From Brevibacterium antiquum (GTDB lineage Bacteria; Actinomycetota; Actinomycetes; Actinomycetales; Brevibacteriaceae): a stretch of DNA of 64,000 bases. This document shows, piece after piece, positions 8,773 to 17,974 of this stretch (positions are counted from its first letter, which is position 1; each line of letters starts with the position of its first letter). Where the stretch lies: NCBI RefSeq assembly GCF_016107655.1, contig NZ_JABASX010000005.1, positions 248,001 through 312,000 on the forward strand. Direction: 5' to 3'. The notes beneath the pieces are model-generated. The model saw only the letters and a program-made list of their open reading frames with translations, was not told the origin of the DNA and ran no database searches. The position numbers and the translations under genes are program-made.

Positions 8773-9411
8773 ATGGACGAATATGCCGAGTGTGAGGTTC
8801 TCGGAACTTCACCTGCAGAGCTCAACGTCGAACTCGTGTGGGGTCTACCAGGTGGGCTGGGCCAAAGCTGGGAACCCGTCGGCTCCGCAGCCGGAATCCC
8901 GGGAATGCTGCCTCCTCCCCACGAGGTCGAAGAACTCTACGCAACGGCGGCAGCCGAACCGCCTTTGAGCGAAGATCCGACGCACGCGGCACTGTTCGCA
9001 AACCTCTACGACCTCTCGGTCCGAAATGGTCAGGTCCTCGTCGTGGCAGGTCGATCCGACGGGCGCTTACGATCGATCGCCTACGGACATTTCTGGTCGT
9101 GGCTGGAACAGGATTACGACTGGGCACATGAGCTCCGCTCGGCTCTCGGAGACGCCGCTCAGACAATCGAATGGTCTTTCGCGCTCAACCTGTTGGCACG
9201 TGACCCAAATCTGCGCAGTTCTGGTCTCGGACGGGCCACTCTGCAGACGTGGCTGGCCGGAATCAGCGGATACAGCTGCTGGCTGCAGACAAGTGACATC
9301 GACAGCCCCGCCCGCCGACTCTATGAGAGCCTCGGATTCTTCACGCTCGGTCATGGGCCGCAGGCACCCAACGGCAATCCGGGGCTGGTGATGTTCAGGC
9401 CAGCAGCCTGA
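8773..9411 (+). CDS. GNAT-family N-acetyltransferase
   Basis: The 212-residue protein shows GNAT motif A in the last third (SSGLGRATLQTWLAG), which forms the acetyl-CoA pyrophosphate loop, followed by SPARRLYESLGFFTLGHG, the usual end of the fold. The acceptor substrate is unknown. The first ~60 residues are Pro/Gly-rich and do not match the fold. TAGGCT ends 6 bases before the ATG, giving a leaderless-type start, although GGGAG also lies close to it. The prolyl oligopeptidase gene starts 26 bases after its stop and has its own -10 box. Confidence 0.75.
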   Translation: MDEYAECEVLGTSPAELNVELVWGLPGGLGQSWEPVGSAAGIPGMLPPPHEVEELYATAAAEPPLSEDPTHAALFANLYDLSVRNGQVLVVAGRSDGRLRSIAYGHFWSWLEQDYDWAHELRSALGDAAQTIEWSFALNLLARDPNLRSSGLGRATLQTWLAGISGYSCWLQTSDIDSPARRLYESLGFFTLGHGPQAPNGNPGLVMFRPAA

Positions 9412-9437
9412 GCCGAACCGTTCACTAGGATGGTGGC

Positions 9438-11717
9438 ATGCGCAAAGAAGCTCCGGCAGACAATCAGAAGACCGAAACCTCCACCACGGCCGCAGAGCCG
9501 CAGAGCACGGAGTCGCAGAACACTGCCCCGATGCCACACGACGAGAACCTGTGGCTCGAAGACATCCACGGTGACGAGCCGATGGGCTGGGTCAAGGGCC
9601 AGAACGCGAAGACCATCTCCCGGTTCCAGGACGACCTGTTTGGCTCCATCGCCGGAGATATTCGGACGGCGTTGGATTCCGAGGGCAAGATCCCGATGGT
9701 GGCCAAACGCGGTGAGCACTACTTCAACTTCTGGCGTGACTCCAAGAATCCCAAAGGCATGTGGAGACGAACCACATGGGACAGCTACGTCTCAGATTCC
9801 CCCGAGTGGGAGATCCTCATCGACCTCGACGAACTCGGCGCAGCGGAGGAGACGCCGTGGGTATGGGCCGGAGCCTCGGTGCGTCGTTCGGACGATTCCC
9901 GAGCACTCGTCTCACTGTCTCCCGACGGTGGCGACGCCCACCGGGTGCGCGAATTCGACCTGGTGACCAAGACCTTCGTCGACGGCGGCTTCGACCTGCC
10001 CTCGGCGAAGACTCGCTTCGCGTGGTTGGACGATGACACGATCATCGTCGCCACCGATACCGGCGAAGACTCACTGACCACATCGTCCTATCCGCGACAG
10101 GCACGTGTCCTCACACGCGGACAAGCCATCTCCGATGCCCCGATCGTGGCCGAAGTGCCCCATGACCATGTCGCCATCTTCGTGGGCAGCGATGTCGGAG
10201 CGGCAGCAGCCGATGCCACCGACAGAGCGTTCTTCATTGATGCCATCGACTTCTTCAATACGCAGCTCAGCTTCATCGACCTCGACGCAGTCACCGATGA
10301 GTCGGGGTCCGTCTCAACCGTCGCCTCGGCGTGGGAGAACAACTGGACCGTCGTCGAGGTGCCGACCGATGTGGAAGTCGGGTTGGAAAGGGACAACGTC
10401 CTCTTCCGTCCCCAATCTGAGTGGATTCACGAGGATTACTCGGTCCCGGCCGGAGGTCTGGCCGTGGCTGACATCGCCGAGGTGAAGGCCGGAACAATCA
10501 CACCGACCGTCATCTTCACCCCGGATGAGCACACGGCCCTGCAGTCATGGACGTGGACACGGGACTACCTGATCCTCGAGCTGCTGACCGATGTGCAGTC
10601 GCAACTGAGCGTTCTTGACCCGAACGACGACTTCTCGTCGTCCTCCCTGCCAGGAGTCCCCGCCAATCACATGGTCGGGTTGGGAGCCGTCGACAAACAT
10701 GATGACGCGAGCGCCAACGACTATTGGCTGGTGAGCACGGGGTTTCTGACTCCATCGACCCTGGCGTACGGGAGCCTGGAATCGTCGAAGGGTGACAGTG
10801 AACCCGTCGTCATCAAGTCGGCTCCGGCGCTCTTTCCCAGCGACGGGTTCAGCGTGGAACAGCACTTCGCCACCAGCGAGGACGGGACGAAGATCCCCTA
10901 CTTCCAGATCGCCGACAGCACGCTGGTCCTCGATGGGAGCAATCCGACCCTCCTGGACGGTTACGGCGGTTTCGAAGTCAGCCGGACTCCGGTGTACTCC
11001 CCGGTGATGGGCATCGGCTGGTTGGGTCGCACGACGACCGGAACCCGACACGATCCCGCCGATCGGCAGGCCGATGAGACCGCCGAGGCACCGATTCCCG
11101 CAGGACGTCGTGGGGTCTATGTCCTCGCCAACATCCGCGGCGGTGGAGAATACGGGCCGCGGTGGCACACCTCGGCGATGCGGGAGAACCGGATGCGAGC
11201 CTATGAGGACTACGCCGCCATCGCCCGAGACCTCGTCACCCGTGGGGTGACGAGTCCGTCGAACTTGGCCTGCGCCGGCGGATCGAACGGTGGGCTGCTG
11301 GTGGGGAACATGCTCACACAGCACCCCGAGCTCTTCGGTGCGATTTCGTGCGGAGTGCCTCTTCTGGACATGCGCCGCTACACCAAACTCAGCGCCGGCT
11401 ATTCGTGGAAGGCCGAATACGGTGACCCCGATGTGGCCGAGGACTGGGAGTTCATCCAGAAGTTCTCGCCCTACCATCTGCTCGAAGACGGCACAGACTA
11501 TCCGCCCGTGCTGTTCTGGACGGCGACCTCTGATGATCGTGTGGGACCAGTGCAGGCACGCAAGATGGCTGCGCGGATGCAGAATCGCGGCATCTCTGAT
11601 GTGTGGTTCTTCGAAGACACGGAAGGCGGACACTCAGCGGCATCGGACAACAGACAGGCGGCATTCACCCGGGCCCTGAGCTACCGGTTCCTGTGGAACT
11701 CACTGACCGGAGAGTGA
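9438..11717 (+). CDS. Prolyl oligopeptidase family protein (peptidase S9A)
   Basis: A 759-residue serine peptidase. The N-terminal half begins with ENLWLEDIHGDEPMGWVKGQNAKT, typical of S9A enzymes, and should form the beta-propeller gate. The catalytic alpha/beta-hydrolase domain occupies roughly the last 270 residues: nucleophile S616 in CAGGSNGGLLVGN, aspartate in TSDDRVGPVQARK and histidine in EGGHSAASD. Family members cut short peptides after proline. No signal peptide is visible, so a cytoplasmic role in peptide turnover is likely. TAGGAT sits 6 bases before the ATG, so the mRNA may be leaderless. The first 30 residues are low complexity (Thr/Gln/Ser). Confidence 0.92.
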   Translation: MRKEAPADNQKTETSTTAAEPQSTESQNTAPMPHDENLWLEDIHGDEPMGWVKGQNAKTISRFQDDLFGSIAGDIRTALDSEGKIPMVAKRGEHYFNFWRDSKNPKGMWRRTTWDSYVSDSPEWEILIDLDELGAAEETPWVWAGASVRRSDDSRALVSLSPDGGDAHRVREFDLVTKTFVDGGFDLPSAKTRFAWLDDDTIIVATDTGEDSLTTSSYPRQARVLTRGQAISDAPIVAEVPHDHVAIFVGSDVGAAAADATDRAFFIDAIDFFNTQLSFIDLDAVTDESGSVSTVASAWENNWTVVEVPTDVEVGLERDNVLFRPQSEWIHEDYSVPAGGLAVADIAEVKAGTITPTVIFTPDEHTALQSWTWTRDYLILELLTDVQSQLSVLDPNDDFSSSSLPGVPANHMVGLGAVDKHDDASANDYWLVSTGFLTPSTLAYGSLESSKGDSEPVVIKSAPALFPSDGFSVEQHFATSEDGTKIPYFQIADSTLVLDGSNPTLLDGYGGFEVSRTPVYSPVMGIGWLGRTTTGTRHDPADRQADETAEAPIPAGRRGVYVLANIRGGGEYGPRWHTSAMRENRMRAYEDYAAIARDLVTRGVTSPSNLACAGGSNGGLLVGNMLTQHPELFGAISCGVPLLDMRRYTKLSAGYSWKAEYGDPDVAEDWEFIQKFSPYHLLEDGTDYPPVLFWTATSDDRVGPVQARKMAARMQNRGISDVWFFEDTEGGHSAASDNRQAAFTRALSYRFLWNSLTGE

Positions 11718-11763
11718 GCAAGTTCATAGCTTCGAAGAAGCCCCCGAGAGTAGGTTTGGAACC

Positions 11764-12852
11764 ATGACGAACGACATGCACGAACCCCAGCGTTTTCACG
11801 CCGAATACAAGGTCATCGGCGGGAAGCTTGTGGTCGCCGATGTGGAGACCGACGGGAAGCACATCACCGAGGTCAAAATCTCCGGTGACTTCTTCCTCGA
11901 ACCCGAAGAGGCCTATTTCGACCTCGCCCCCGCTCTTGTGGGCGCCAGCGTCATCGCCGACAACGCGAATCTGCGGCAGCGCCTCGATGCGGCGCTCGCC
12001 GGGTACGGCTCGGAACTGGCGATGCACGGATTCTCCACCTCGGACATCGCCACCGTCGTCCGCCGTGCTCTGGGGTCGGCGGCGAACTTCACCGACTTCG
12101 ACTGGCAGGTCATCCGCGGCCAAGTGCTGCCCACGCAGCTCAATGTCGCACTCGATGAGGTGCTGCTGGAGGAAGTGGCGGCGGGACGTCGGAAACCGAC
12201 GCTGCGATTCTGGGAGTGGGACGACACCGCCACGGTGATCGGAGCCTTCCAGTCCTATGTCAACGAACTCCGCCCAGAAGGCGTGGAGAAGTACGGCGTG
12301 CAGGTTGTGCGTCGCATCTCCGGCGGGGGAGCGATGTTCATGGAAGGCGGGAACTGCATCACCTATTCGATGTTCGTGCCGCCCTCGCTGGTCGCCGGCC
12401 TCGACTACGAGGAGTCCTACGTCTTCCTCGACCAGTGGGTGTTGGCAGCGCTGAAGAGCCTCGGCGTCGAGGCCTTCTACAAACCGATCAACGACATCTC
12501 CTCGACCGGCGGCAAGATCGGCGGTGCGGCACAGAAGAGACTGCGCGATGGCACTCTGCTCCATCACGCGACGATGAGCTACGACATCGACGCCGACAGG
12601 ATGGTCGAAGTCCTGCGCATCGGTGAGGCGAAGATCTCTGACAAGGGAGTCTCGAGTGCCAAGAAGCGCGTCGACCCTCTCCGCAGCCAGACGGGTGAAG
12701 CCCGCAAGGACATCATCGACGTCATGGCCAACACCTTCGCCGACCGTTATGGGGCAAGCTTCGACACCTTCACCACCGACGAACTGGAGAAGGCTCAGAT
12801 CTTGGTTGACGAGAAGTTCGGCACCGAGAAGTGGACACACCGGGTGCCGTAA
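11764..12852 (+). CDS. lplA: Lipoate-protein ligase with the accessory domain at the N-terminus
   Basis: The 362-residue enzyme should activate lipoate with ATP and attach it to lipoyl domains of 2-oxoacid dehydrogenases or GcvH. Residues about 120-320 form the biotin/lipoate ligase core, with VVRRISGGGAMFMEGGNCITYS and the catalytic lysine K251 in STGGKIGGAAQKR. Residues about 8-95 (KLVVADVETDGKHI, EVKISGDFFLEPEEAYFDLAPALVG) look like the LplA C-terminal accessory domain, here placed in front of the core, the reverse of E. coli LplA. TAGGTT lies 7 bases before the ATG. The gene ends just before the decayed peptidase E gene. Confidence 0.85.
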   Translation: MTNDMHEPQRFHAEYKVIGGKLVVADVETDGKHITEVKISGDFFLEPEEAYFDLAPALVGASVIADNANLRQRLDAALAGYGSELAMHGFSTSDIATVVRRALGSAANFTDFDWQVIRGQVLPTQLNVALDEVLLEEVAAGRRKPTLRFWEWDDTATVIGAFQSYVNELRPEGVEKYGVQVVRRISGGGAMFMEGGNCITYSMFVPPSLVAGLDYEESYVFLDQWVLAALKSLGVEAFYKPINDISSTGGKIGGAAQKRLRDGTLLHHATMSYDIDADRMVEVLRIGEAKISDKGVSSAKKRVDPLRSQTGEARKDIIDVMANTFADRYGASFDTFTTDELEKAQILVDEKFGTEKWTHRVP

Positions 12853-12854
12853 TC

Positions 12855-13546
12855 ATGCGCCCTGGTGACCATGCAGCCGGTGAACTTCCTCGGGTAGGTG
12901 AACTTCCTCGGGTATGTTTCGTCCCGACTGCCTCGGGAGACAGCTCCGACTACATCGACCGCTTCGAAGCCGCGTTCGACGGCAGGGCCGAGACACACGT
13001 ACTCTCGCTGTTCGGTCAAGGGCGGTGTGGGTACCAGAATCCGCAGATGCTGGTGGGCATGGACCTCATCTACGTCGGCGGTGGATCCACCGCCAACCTA
13101 CTGACACTGTGGCGGCGCCACGGTGTCGACGACATTATGCGGGCTGCTGCGAAGGGCGGCACGATCCTTGCCGGTATCAGTGCCGGTGCCAACTGCTGGT
13201 TCGAAGCCTCCTCGACCGATTCGTTCGGTCCACTGGCGCCTCTGAATGACGGTCTCGGATTCATCCCCGGCAGCGTCTGCCCGCATTATCACGGTGAACC
13301 AGGCCGCGCCGAGACGTTCCAAGGTGGATCACGACCGGTCAGCTGCCGGTGCTCGGACTTGCCATTGACGACTATGCTGCGATCGTCTTCGAGAACTTCG
13401 CACCCACCTCGGTGATAGTGGAACAACCTGAAGCCAACGCCTACGTCGTTGACCGTTCGCGTGAGACGCGGCTCGGCACCGACGGTGACTCTGCCAGCGG
13501 CCCAGCCGGCACACTGCCTCGCCGTCTTCTCAGACGGGTGCTGTGA
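12855..13546 (+). pseudogene. Peptidase E-like (S51) gene, frameshifted and N-terminally degenerate
   Basis: The first frame encodes VCFVPTASGDSSDYIDRF, the catalytic serine motif GISAGANCWFE and VCPHYHGE, all typical of peptidase E (alpha-aspartyl dipeptidase-like). Near 13320-13330 the reading frame breaks: the conserved continuation (GQLPVLGLAIDDYAAIVFEN...PEANAYVVDR) is found in another frame and runs to the TGA at 13544-13546. A single missing base explains it. The usual N-terminal MGGGGF-type strand is absent and is replaced by two tandem copies of an 18-bp repeat (12879-12914). A real pseudogene or a sequencing error at 13325 are both possible; the damaged N-terminus favours decay. Confidence 0.75.
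12879..12914 (+). repeat. Perfect 18-bp tandem duplication at the peptidase E N-terminus
   Basis: GGTGAACTTCCTCGGGTA occurs twice back to back (12879-12896 and 12897-12914). It duplicates the codons for GELPRV and keeps the frame. Confidence 0.95.
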
Positions 13547-13565
13547 TGAACGACCAGGTACTGCG

Positions 13566-13888
13566 ATGAACGAGGACGAGCTGCAGGAAATATTCATCCG
13601 CGCGTACCGGAAGGAACGACGGGACGCGAAACTGCTCATCATCTTGTCCTCGCTGTTCGTCATCGTTGGGCTGATCATGCTCATCGGTGCGGGCCAGATC
13701 ATCGGTCTTTTCGTCACTGTGTTCTTCGCCGCTGGAATCATCGCCGGCATCATGCAGCTGATCGGCACGAATACGAGGCTCGCACTTCTGCCGGGCATCA
13801 TCGGTGCACTGCTGTTGCCGCAGTCGTCGGTCTCGTGTTCTTCGGCGGTGGCACGGCCGTCCTCTTCGTCCGCTACATTCGGAGCTGA
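13566..13888 (+). pseudogene. Small three-helix membrane protein gene with a frameshift
   Basis: From the ATG at 13566 the frame encodes a soluble start (NEDELQEIFIRAYRKERRDAK) and two membrane helices. Near 13806-13808 the frame loses membrane character, while the neighbouring frame continues with TAVAAVVGLVFFGGGTAVLFV and a basic end, then stops at 13886-13888. One missing base restores a protein of about 107 residues with three helices. I do not recognise the family. This is the second frameshift within 500 bases. A short repeat (GATGAACGA...GATGAACGA) surrounds the start. Confidence 0.6.
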
Positions 13889-13992
13889 TAGTCGCACCTG
13901 CGCAAGCATTCGTCGCGGACGTTTGGACCACCTCGGCGATCTGGTCTGTAGGATTGGGAATCAATCAAGCCATACCCTGCACAAGGAGAGCC

Positions 13993-14778
13993 ATGCGCCA
14001 GGTCGAACCGTCCGTAGAACTGCTCGCAAAACCCAGTATCGACTGGGAATCGATGAGGACATACCTCGACGAGGTGGGCGGAACTACCTGGGCGGATCGT
14101 GTCGAAGAGGCCGAGTCCCCGGACGCTGAGGACATCGTGGAGTTCTCCGGACGCATGTGCTACCGCTCATGGGAGCCGGGACTGAACCCGAACGTGTCCC
14201 GCGTGCGCACGGATTCGGCCCAGTACCTGGGCAATGTCATCAAATCCCAGCACGGTTCGGTCCTCGAACACGCGAATTTCACGTTCGTGCTGCACAACGT
14301 CTCGCGGGTGCTCACCCACGAACTGATCCGCCACCGTGCAGGATCGGCGTTCTCTCAGGAATCCCTGCGCTACGTCCGCCTGGCCGACATTCCGTTCTGG
14401 TTCCCCGAATGGGCACGTGAGGACTCAGAACTCATGGAACGCTCCCTCAAGGTCCTCGACACGCTCGAAGAGCACCAGAAGTGGATGACCGAGCACTTCG
14501 AACTCGACGAAGCCAGCACCAAGTTCTCCCACAAGAAGCACATGACCTCCTTCATGCGTCGCTTCGCTCCCGAGGGCCTGGCCACCGGCATCGTCTACAC
14601 CGCCAACCTCCGCTCCCTGCGTCACGTCATCGAGATGCGCACCGCCAAGGGCGCTGAGGAAGAGATCCGATTGGTGTTCAACAAGATCGGTGAGGCCATG
14701 CTCAAAGAGGCCCCAGCGGTCTTCTCCGACTATGAAGTGGTCGACGGGGAATGGATCCCCGGGACCCGAAAGGCATGA
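13993..14778 (+). CDS. thyX: Flavin-dependent thymidylate synthase
   Basis: ThyX methylates dUMP to dTMP with methylene-tetrahydrofolate and FAD/NADPH. The 261-residue protein contains the ThyX motif RHR followed by seven residues and S (RHRAGSAFSQESLRY), plus QHGSVLEHANFTFVLHNVSR before it. The C-terminal SLRHVIEMRTAKGAEEEIR is typical. The ATG at 13993 follows AAGGAGAG by 2-3 bases more than optimal spacing but is clearly the family start. The next gene starts 2 bases after its stop, so the two are probably co-translated. Confidence 0.95.
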   Translation: MRQVEPSVELLAKPSIDWESMRTYLDEVGGTTWADRVEEAESPDAEDIVEFSGRMCYRSWEPGLNPNVSRVRTDSAQYLGNVIKSQHGSVLEHANFTFVLHNVSRVLTHELIRHRAGSAFSQESLRYVRLADIPFWFPEWAREDSELMERSLKVLDTLEEHQKWMTEHFELDEASTKFSHKKHMTSFMRRFAPEGLATGIVYTANLRSLRHVIEMRTAKGAEEEIRLVFNKIGEAMLKEAPAVFSDYEVVDGEWIPGTRKA

Positions 14779-14779
14779 C

Positions 14780-15358
14780 ATGGCTGACATCTACAACGCC
14801 GAACTCAACCCCGGAAAACTCGACGTCATCTCTGCCTGGCTGACCAAGCAGGCGTGGGCAGCCGAGGCCGATGTAGCTCCGGGCTCGCTGCAGAAGGTCA
14901 CTTCCTACCGGTTGGATGATCCGGAGGGCAAGGTTGGAGCCGAGATCCACATCGTCGCCGCCGGTGACCGTGTCTTCCAGGTGCCCCTGACCTACCGCGG
15001 CGCAGAGTTGGCAGGTGCCGACAAGCACCTGATCGCCACCATGGAACATTCCATTCTCGGCAAGCGCTGGGTCTACGCCGGGATGGGCGACCCTCTCTTC
15101 CGACAGCGACTGGACCACACGATCGCGACCGCTGGGACTTCTGCGAAGCAGTACCGCGTCGACGATGAGGGCAACAGAATCGAAGAGATCACCGATGTGG
15201 CTCATACCTGGGGCACGGGTCCGCTGGCCGGAGCCGAAGACGTGCAGGTGCTGTATGAGCTCAACCTCGACTCACCGGCGGAGGGATCTGATGCGGGACT
15301 GCTCTTGGGCCGCTGGTCGGGCCAGGAGTCCGCAGTCGTCCTCGCCGTCATGGTGTGA
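14780..15358 (+). CDS. Maltokinase N-terminal cap-like (CG0192-type) protein
   Basis: A 192-residue stand-alone protein resembling the Mak_N_cap domain found at the start of some maltokinases and in CG0192-like actinobacterial proteins: KLDVISAWLTKQAWAA, then TMEHSILGKRWVYAGMGDPLFRQRL. The kinase domain is absent, so catalysis is unlikely; no function is known for the free-standing form. It begins one base after the thyX stop (TGA-C-ATG), so it is almost certainly in the thyX transcript. The HIT gene follows after 15 bases. Confidence 0.65.
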   Translation: MADIYNAELNPGKLDVISAWLTKQAWAAEADVAPGSLQKVTSYRLDDPEGKVGAEIHIVAAGDRVFQVPLTYRGAELAGADKHLIATMEHSILGKRWVYAGMGDPLFRQRLDHTIATAGTSAKQYRVDDEGNRIEEITDVAHTWGTGPLAGAEDVQVLYELNLDSPAEGSDAGLLLGRWSGQESAVVLAVMV

Positions 15359-15373
15359 CGGGTTGATGCGCAG

Positions 15374-15808
15374 ATGAGTCAGGACTGCCTGTTCTGCGGG
15401 ATCGTCGCAGGTGCCGTGCCGAGCGCGAAGGTCGCTGAGACGGATACGACCTTCGCGTTCATGGACATCCAGCCGGGATCCGACGGGCATCTGCTCGTCG
15501 TCCCGAAAAGTCACAGCACCGATCTGTGCGATATCCCGCCCGCTGACCTTGCCGACGTGGCGATCGAATCGCAGCGCATCGCGAAGCAGGTCTTCGACGT
15601 GTGGGGTGCCGATGGAGTCAACCTGCTCAACTGCTGCGGCAAGGACGCCTGGCAGTCGGTGTTCCACTTCCATATGCACGTCATTCCGCGCTACCGCGAC
15701 AAGGGCAAGGACCGGCTCAGGCTGCCGTTCGCACCCGGTGTCCGCGGTGACGCCGAGCTGAACGAGGACCTGGCAGCGTCGATGAGGTCGGCGCTGGAGG
15801 ATCGCTGA
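15374..15808 (+). CDS. HIT-family nucleotide-binding protein
   Basis: A 144-residue histidine-triad protein. CLFCGIVAGAVPSAKV opens the fold and the triad itself is HFHMHVIPRY near residues 98-107, where the middle histidine is the nucleophile. Members hydrolyse nucleoside phosphoramidates or related adenylylated compounds in the cytoplasm. Two N-terminal cysteines (CLFC) may bind zinc. No clear ribosome binding site is seen; the gene is close behind its neighbour and may be coupled. Confidence 0.88.
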   Translation: MSQDCLFCGIVAGAVPSAKVAETDTTFAFMDIQPGSDGHLLVVPKSHSTDLCDIPPADLADVAIESQRIAKQVFDVWGADGVNLLNCCGKDAWQSVFHFHMHVIPRYRDKGKDRLRLPFAPGVRGDAELNEDLAASMRSALEDR

Positions 15809-15865
15809 GCCAACTCAGCGACCGAAATCCACTGGCTCAGCGCAAGGGATCCACCAGGTCAGCGA
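15803..15865. repeat. Degenerate tandem repeats and hairpin at the HIT stop codon
   Basis: CGCTGAG-CCAA-CTCAGCG (15803-15820) is a perfect 7-bp stem containing the HIT stop codon. CTCAGCG-type units of 22-23 bases then recur three times up to about 15865. The stretch lies between the convergent HIT and alcohol dehydrogenase genes. Confidence 0.7.
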
Positions 15866-15872
15866 TCCGATT

Positions 15873-16925
15873 TCACCGCTTGAGGTCGATGATCGTCATC
15901 CCCGATCCGGTGTTCGAGCCCAGAGCCTCCATAGCTGCTGGCGCCTCCTCGAGTCCGATGACGTTCGCGACCAGATCCTGCGGGCGCAACTTGCCGTCGA
16001 CGACGAGGTCCAGCATCTCCGGGTATTCGGCCGCGGCCATCCCGTGGGAACCCAGCACGCTGAGCTCGAGGCCGATGACACGTCCTACGTCGACGACAGG
16101 CGGCGCGGCCAGCAGTCCGATCTGCACGTGCCGACCCAAGGGTGCCAGCGAGGCGATCGCGGCAGTGATCGTGTCCTCACGGCCGAGGGCATCCACGCTC
16201 ACCGCCACACCATCGGGGCACTGATCCGAGAACTGCGCGATCACCTCGGCGGATAGTTCCTCCGGGTTCTTACCCATGGCGTTGACCGTGTGCGCGGCTC
16301 CATGCTCAGCCGCCCGGTCAAGCGCAGCATCGCTGACGTCGACCGCGACGACCTGGGCACCGATGGCACGGGCGATCATGATCGCAGACAGGCCGACTCC
16401 GCCGCAGCCGAAGACGGCAACCGTCTCACCCTCGTGAAGGTTCGCCCGCACGCGCAGTCCGTGGAAGGCTGTGGCGAATCGGCATCCGAGTCCCACCATC
16501 GCCGAGGCGGGGAGATCGTTCGGAACAGCGATGAGGTTGGCATCGGCGTTGTGGATGACCACCTGATCCGCCCAGGAGCCGAAGTGGGTGAACCCGGGCT
16601 GAGTCTGATCGGGACACACCTGTGCGTTGCCGCTCAAGCACCACCGGCAGCGACCGCAGCCGCACACGAATGGCACGGTCACACGCTGGCCGGTGTGGAA
16701 CTTCGTGACCGTGGGCCCCGCCGAGGCGATGCGTCCGACCAGCTCGTGCCCGGGCACGTGGGGCAAGGTGATCGTCGAATCGTGGCCTGACCAGGCGTGA
16801 TGGTCGCTGCGGCAGACTCCGGTGGCTTCGACGTCGATGACGACACCAGAGCTGGGGGTGGAGGGAGGCTCGATGTCTCTCAACTGAGGGAGGACAGAGA
16901 ATTCTTCATAGACGATTGCACGCAC
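15873..16925 (-). CDS. Zinc-dependent alcohol dehydrogenase
   Basis: A 350-residue medium-chain dehydrogenase. GVCRSDHHAW and GHELVGRI supply the catalytic zinc ligands (Cys, His-Glu), and CGCGRCRWCLSGNAQVCPDQ holds the four cysteines of the structural zinc. The Rossmann motif is AVFGCGGVGLSAIMIARAIGA. It oxidises an alcohol or reduces an aldehyde with NAD(P)+; the substrate is unknown. The start is GTG with AGGA 5 bases upstream. It is the last of five minus-strand genes and may serve with the aldehyde dehydrogenase and GMC enzyme upstream, although hrpB and another gene stand between. Confidence 0.9.
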   Translation of the reverse strand: MRAIVYEEFSVLPQLRDIEPPSTPSSGVVIDVEATGVCRSDHHAWSGHDSTITLPHVPGHELVGRIASAGPTVTKFHTGQRVTVPFVCGCGRCRWCLSGNAQVCPDQTQPGFTHFGSWADQVVIHNADANLIAVPNDLPASAMVGLGCRFATAFHGLRVRANLHEGETVAVFGCGGVGLSAIMIARAIGAQVVAVDVSDAALDRAAEHGAAHTVNAMGKNPEELSAEVIAQFSDQCPDGVAVSVDALGREDTITAAIASLAPLGRHVQIGLLAAPPVVDVGRVIGLELSVLGSHGMAAAEYPEMLDLVVDGKLRPQDLVANVIGLEEAPAAMEALGSNTGSGMTIIDLKR

Positions 16926-16993
16926 ACAGTGATCCTATGCAGAGGCGTTCCTGCTGCACAGCGCGGTCCACACTGTGCTCTGGCCGGCGAACT

Positions 16994-17974
16994 CTACCGG
17001 GCGTGGATTCCGGCGTGGCCCAGAGCGTCGAGCAGTCGCTGCCGCAGTGCCTGCGCACGTGCGGAGAAGGCCTTCTGCCGGTCCATGTACTCGGCCTTGC
17101 CCTCGGCGGTTTCGATGGCGACGACACCGTAGCCCCACCCGCGCAGATCGTAGGGCGAGGCCTCCATGTCGAGGGTGCGGATGTCGAGCGCCAGGTCGAA
17201 GCAGTTGACGACGAGGTCGGAGGGGGCGATGGGGCCGATCTTCATCGCCCATTTGTACAGGTCCATTCCTGCGTGCAGACAGCCGGGCTGTTCGTTGGCC
17301 ACCATTGACTCGCGGCTGGGCTGAAGGGTGTTGCGGGGTCGGGCGGGTTCGGTGAAGAAGCGGAACGCGTCGTGGTGCGAGCACTGGATCCGGTGGCTCT
17401 CGACGACGACATCGGTGGCCTCATGGCTCAGGCGCAGCGGCACCTGCTGGTGGCGGCGCTGCTCTTCGCTGAGCTTGTAGACCATCGCCCATTCGTGGAT
17501 GCCGAAGCACCCGAAGTTCGCCTCACGGTGGAGGGTCGACTGGAGCAGTGAGGCGATGAACTTCGCTCCATCGCCCCGGTCTTTGCGCCAGGCCTCGACA
17601 TCCACCTCGGCGACCGTGCCAGCAGGGTCCGTGTGGTACCAGCGACGGTCGAAGTAGGACTGATCGGCTTCAGTGGCCAGTTCGAGCCGCACGCCGGGGC
17701 CGGGATTCCATTTGGCCAGCTGACCCGCTTTGAACGGATAGTAGGTGAACAGGAAGTCCTCGACCGGGTGCTTCTCGCCCTTGAGGCGGCGGGCGAGGTG
17801 CGCATCGGTCCTCTCTGCGATCCGCGTTGCGTGATGATCACGCAGACCGCGCCAGCTGGACGCGCTGATCGCAGCACCGGCGGTTCCTGCAGCACCGGCG
17901 GTTCCTTCGGCAGCATCATTGGCAGCACCGAGCAAGTCGGTGCTGTCGGCTGTCAGCGAGGCGGTGGAGGTCAC
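16994..17974 (-). CDS. Conserved actinobacterial protein of unknown function
   Basis: A 326-residue cytoplasmic protein. I recall relatives annotated as 3-methyladenine DNA glycosylase, but I see no glycosylase motif and would not rely on that name. Recognisable conserved-looking parts are HPVEDFLFTYYPFKAGQLAKWNPGPG, REANFGCFGIHEWAMVYK and GCLHAGMDLYKWAMKIGP. The start chosen is GTG at 17974, which overlaps the hrpB stop in the four bases GTGA; this implies translational coupling. An ATG at 18040 would overlap hrpB by 70 bases. The first ~45 residues are Ala/Ser/Thr-rich. Confidence 0.6.
   Translation of the reverse strand: MTSTASLTADSTDLLGAANDAAEGTAGAAGTAGAAISASSWRGLRDHHATRIAERTDAHLARRLKGEKHPVEDFLFTYYPFKAGQLAKWNPGPGVRLELATEADQSYFDRRWYHTDPAGTVAEVDVEAWRKDRGDGAKFIASLLQSTLHREANFGCFGIHEWAMVYKLSEEQRRHQQVPLRLSHEATDVVVESHRIQCSHHDAFRFFTEPARPRNTLQPSRESMVANEQPGCLHAGMDLYKWAMKIGPIAPSDLVVNCFDLALDIRTLDMEASPYDLRGWGYGVVAIETAEGKAEYMDRQKAFSARAQALRQRLLDALGHAGIHAR

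Noticed and set aside
11665-12840. 391-codon open frame on the minus strand
   Set aside because: It is antisense to the lipoate ligase gene, which has clear motifs; the reverse frame has none.
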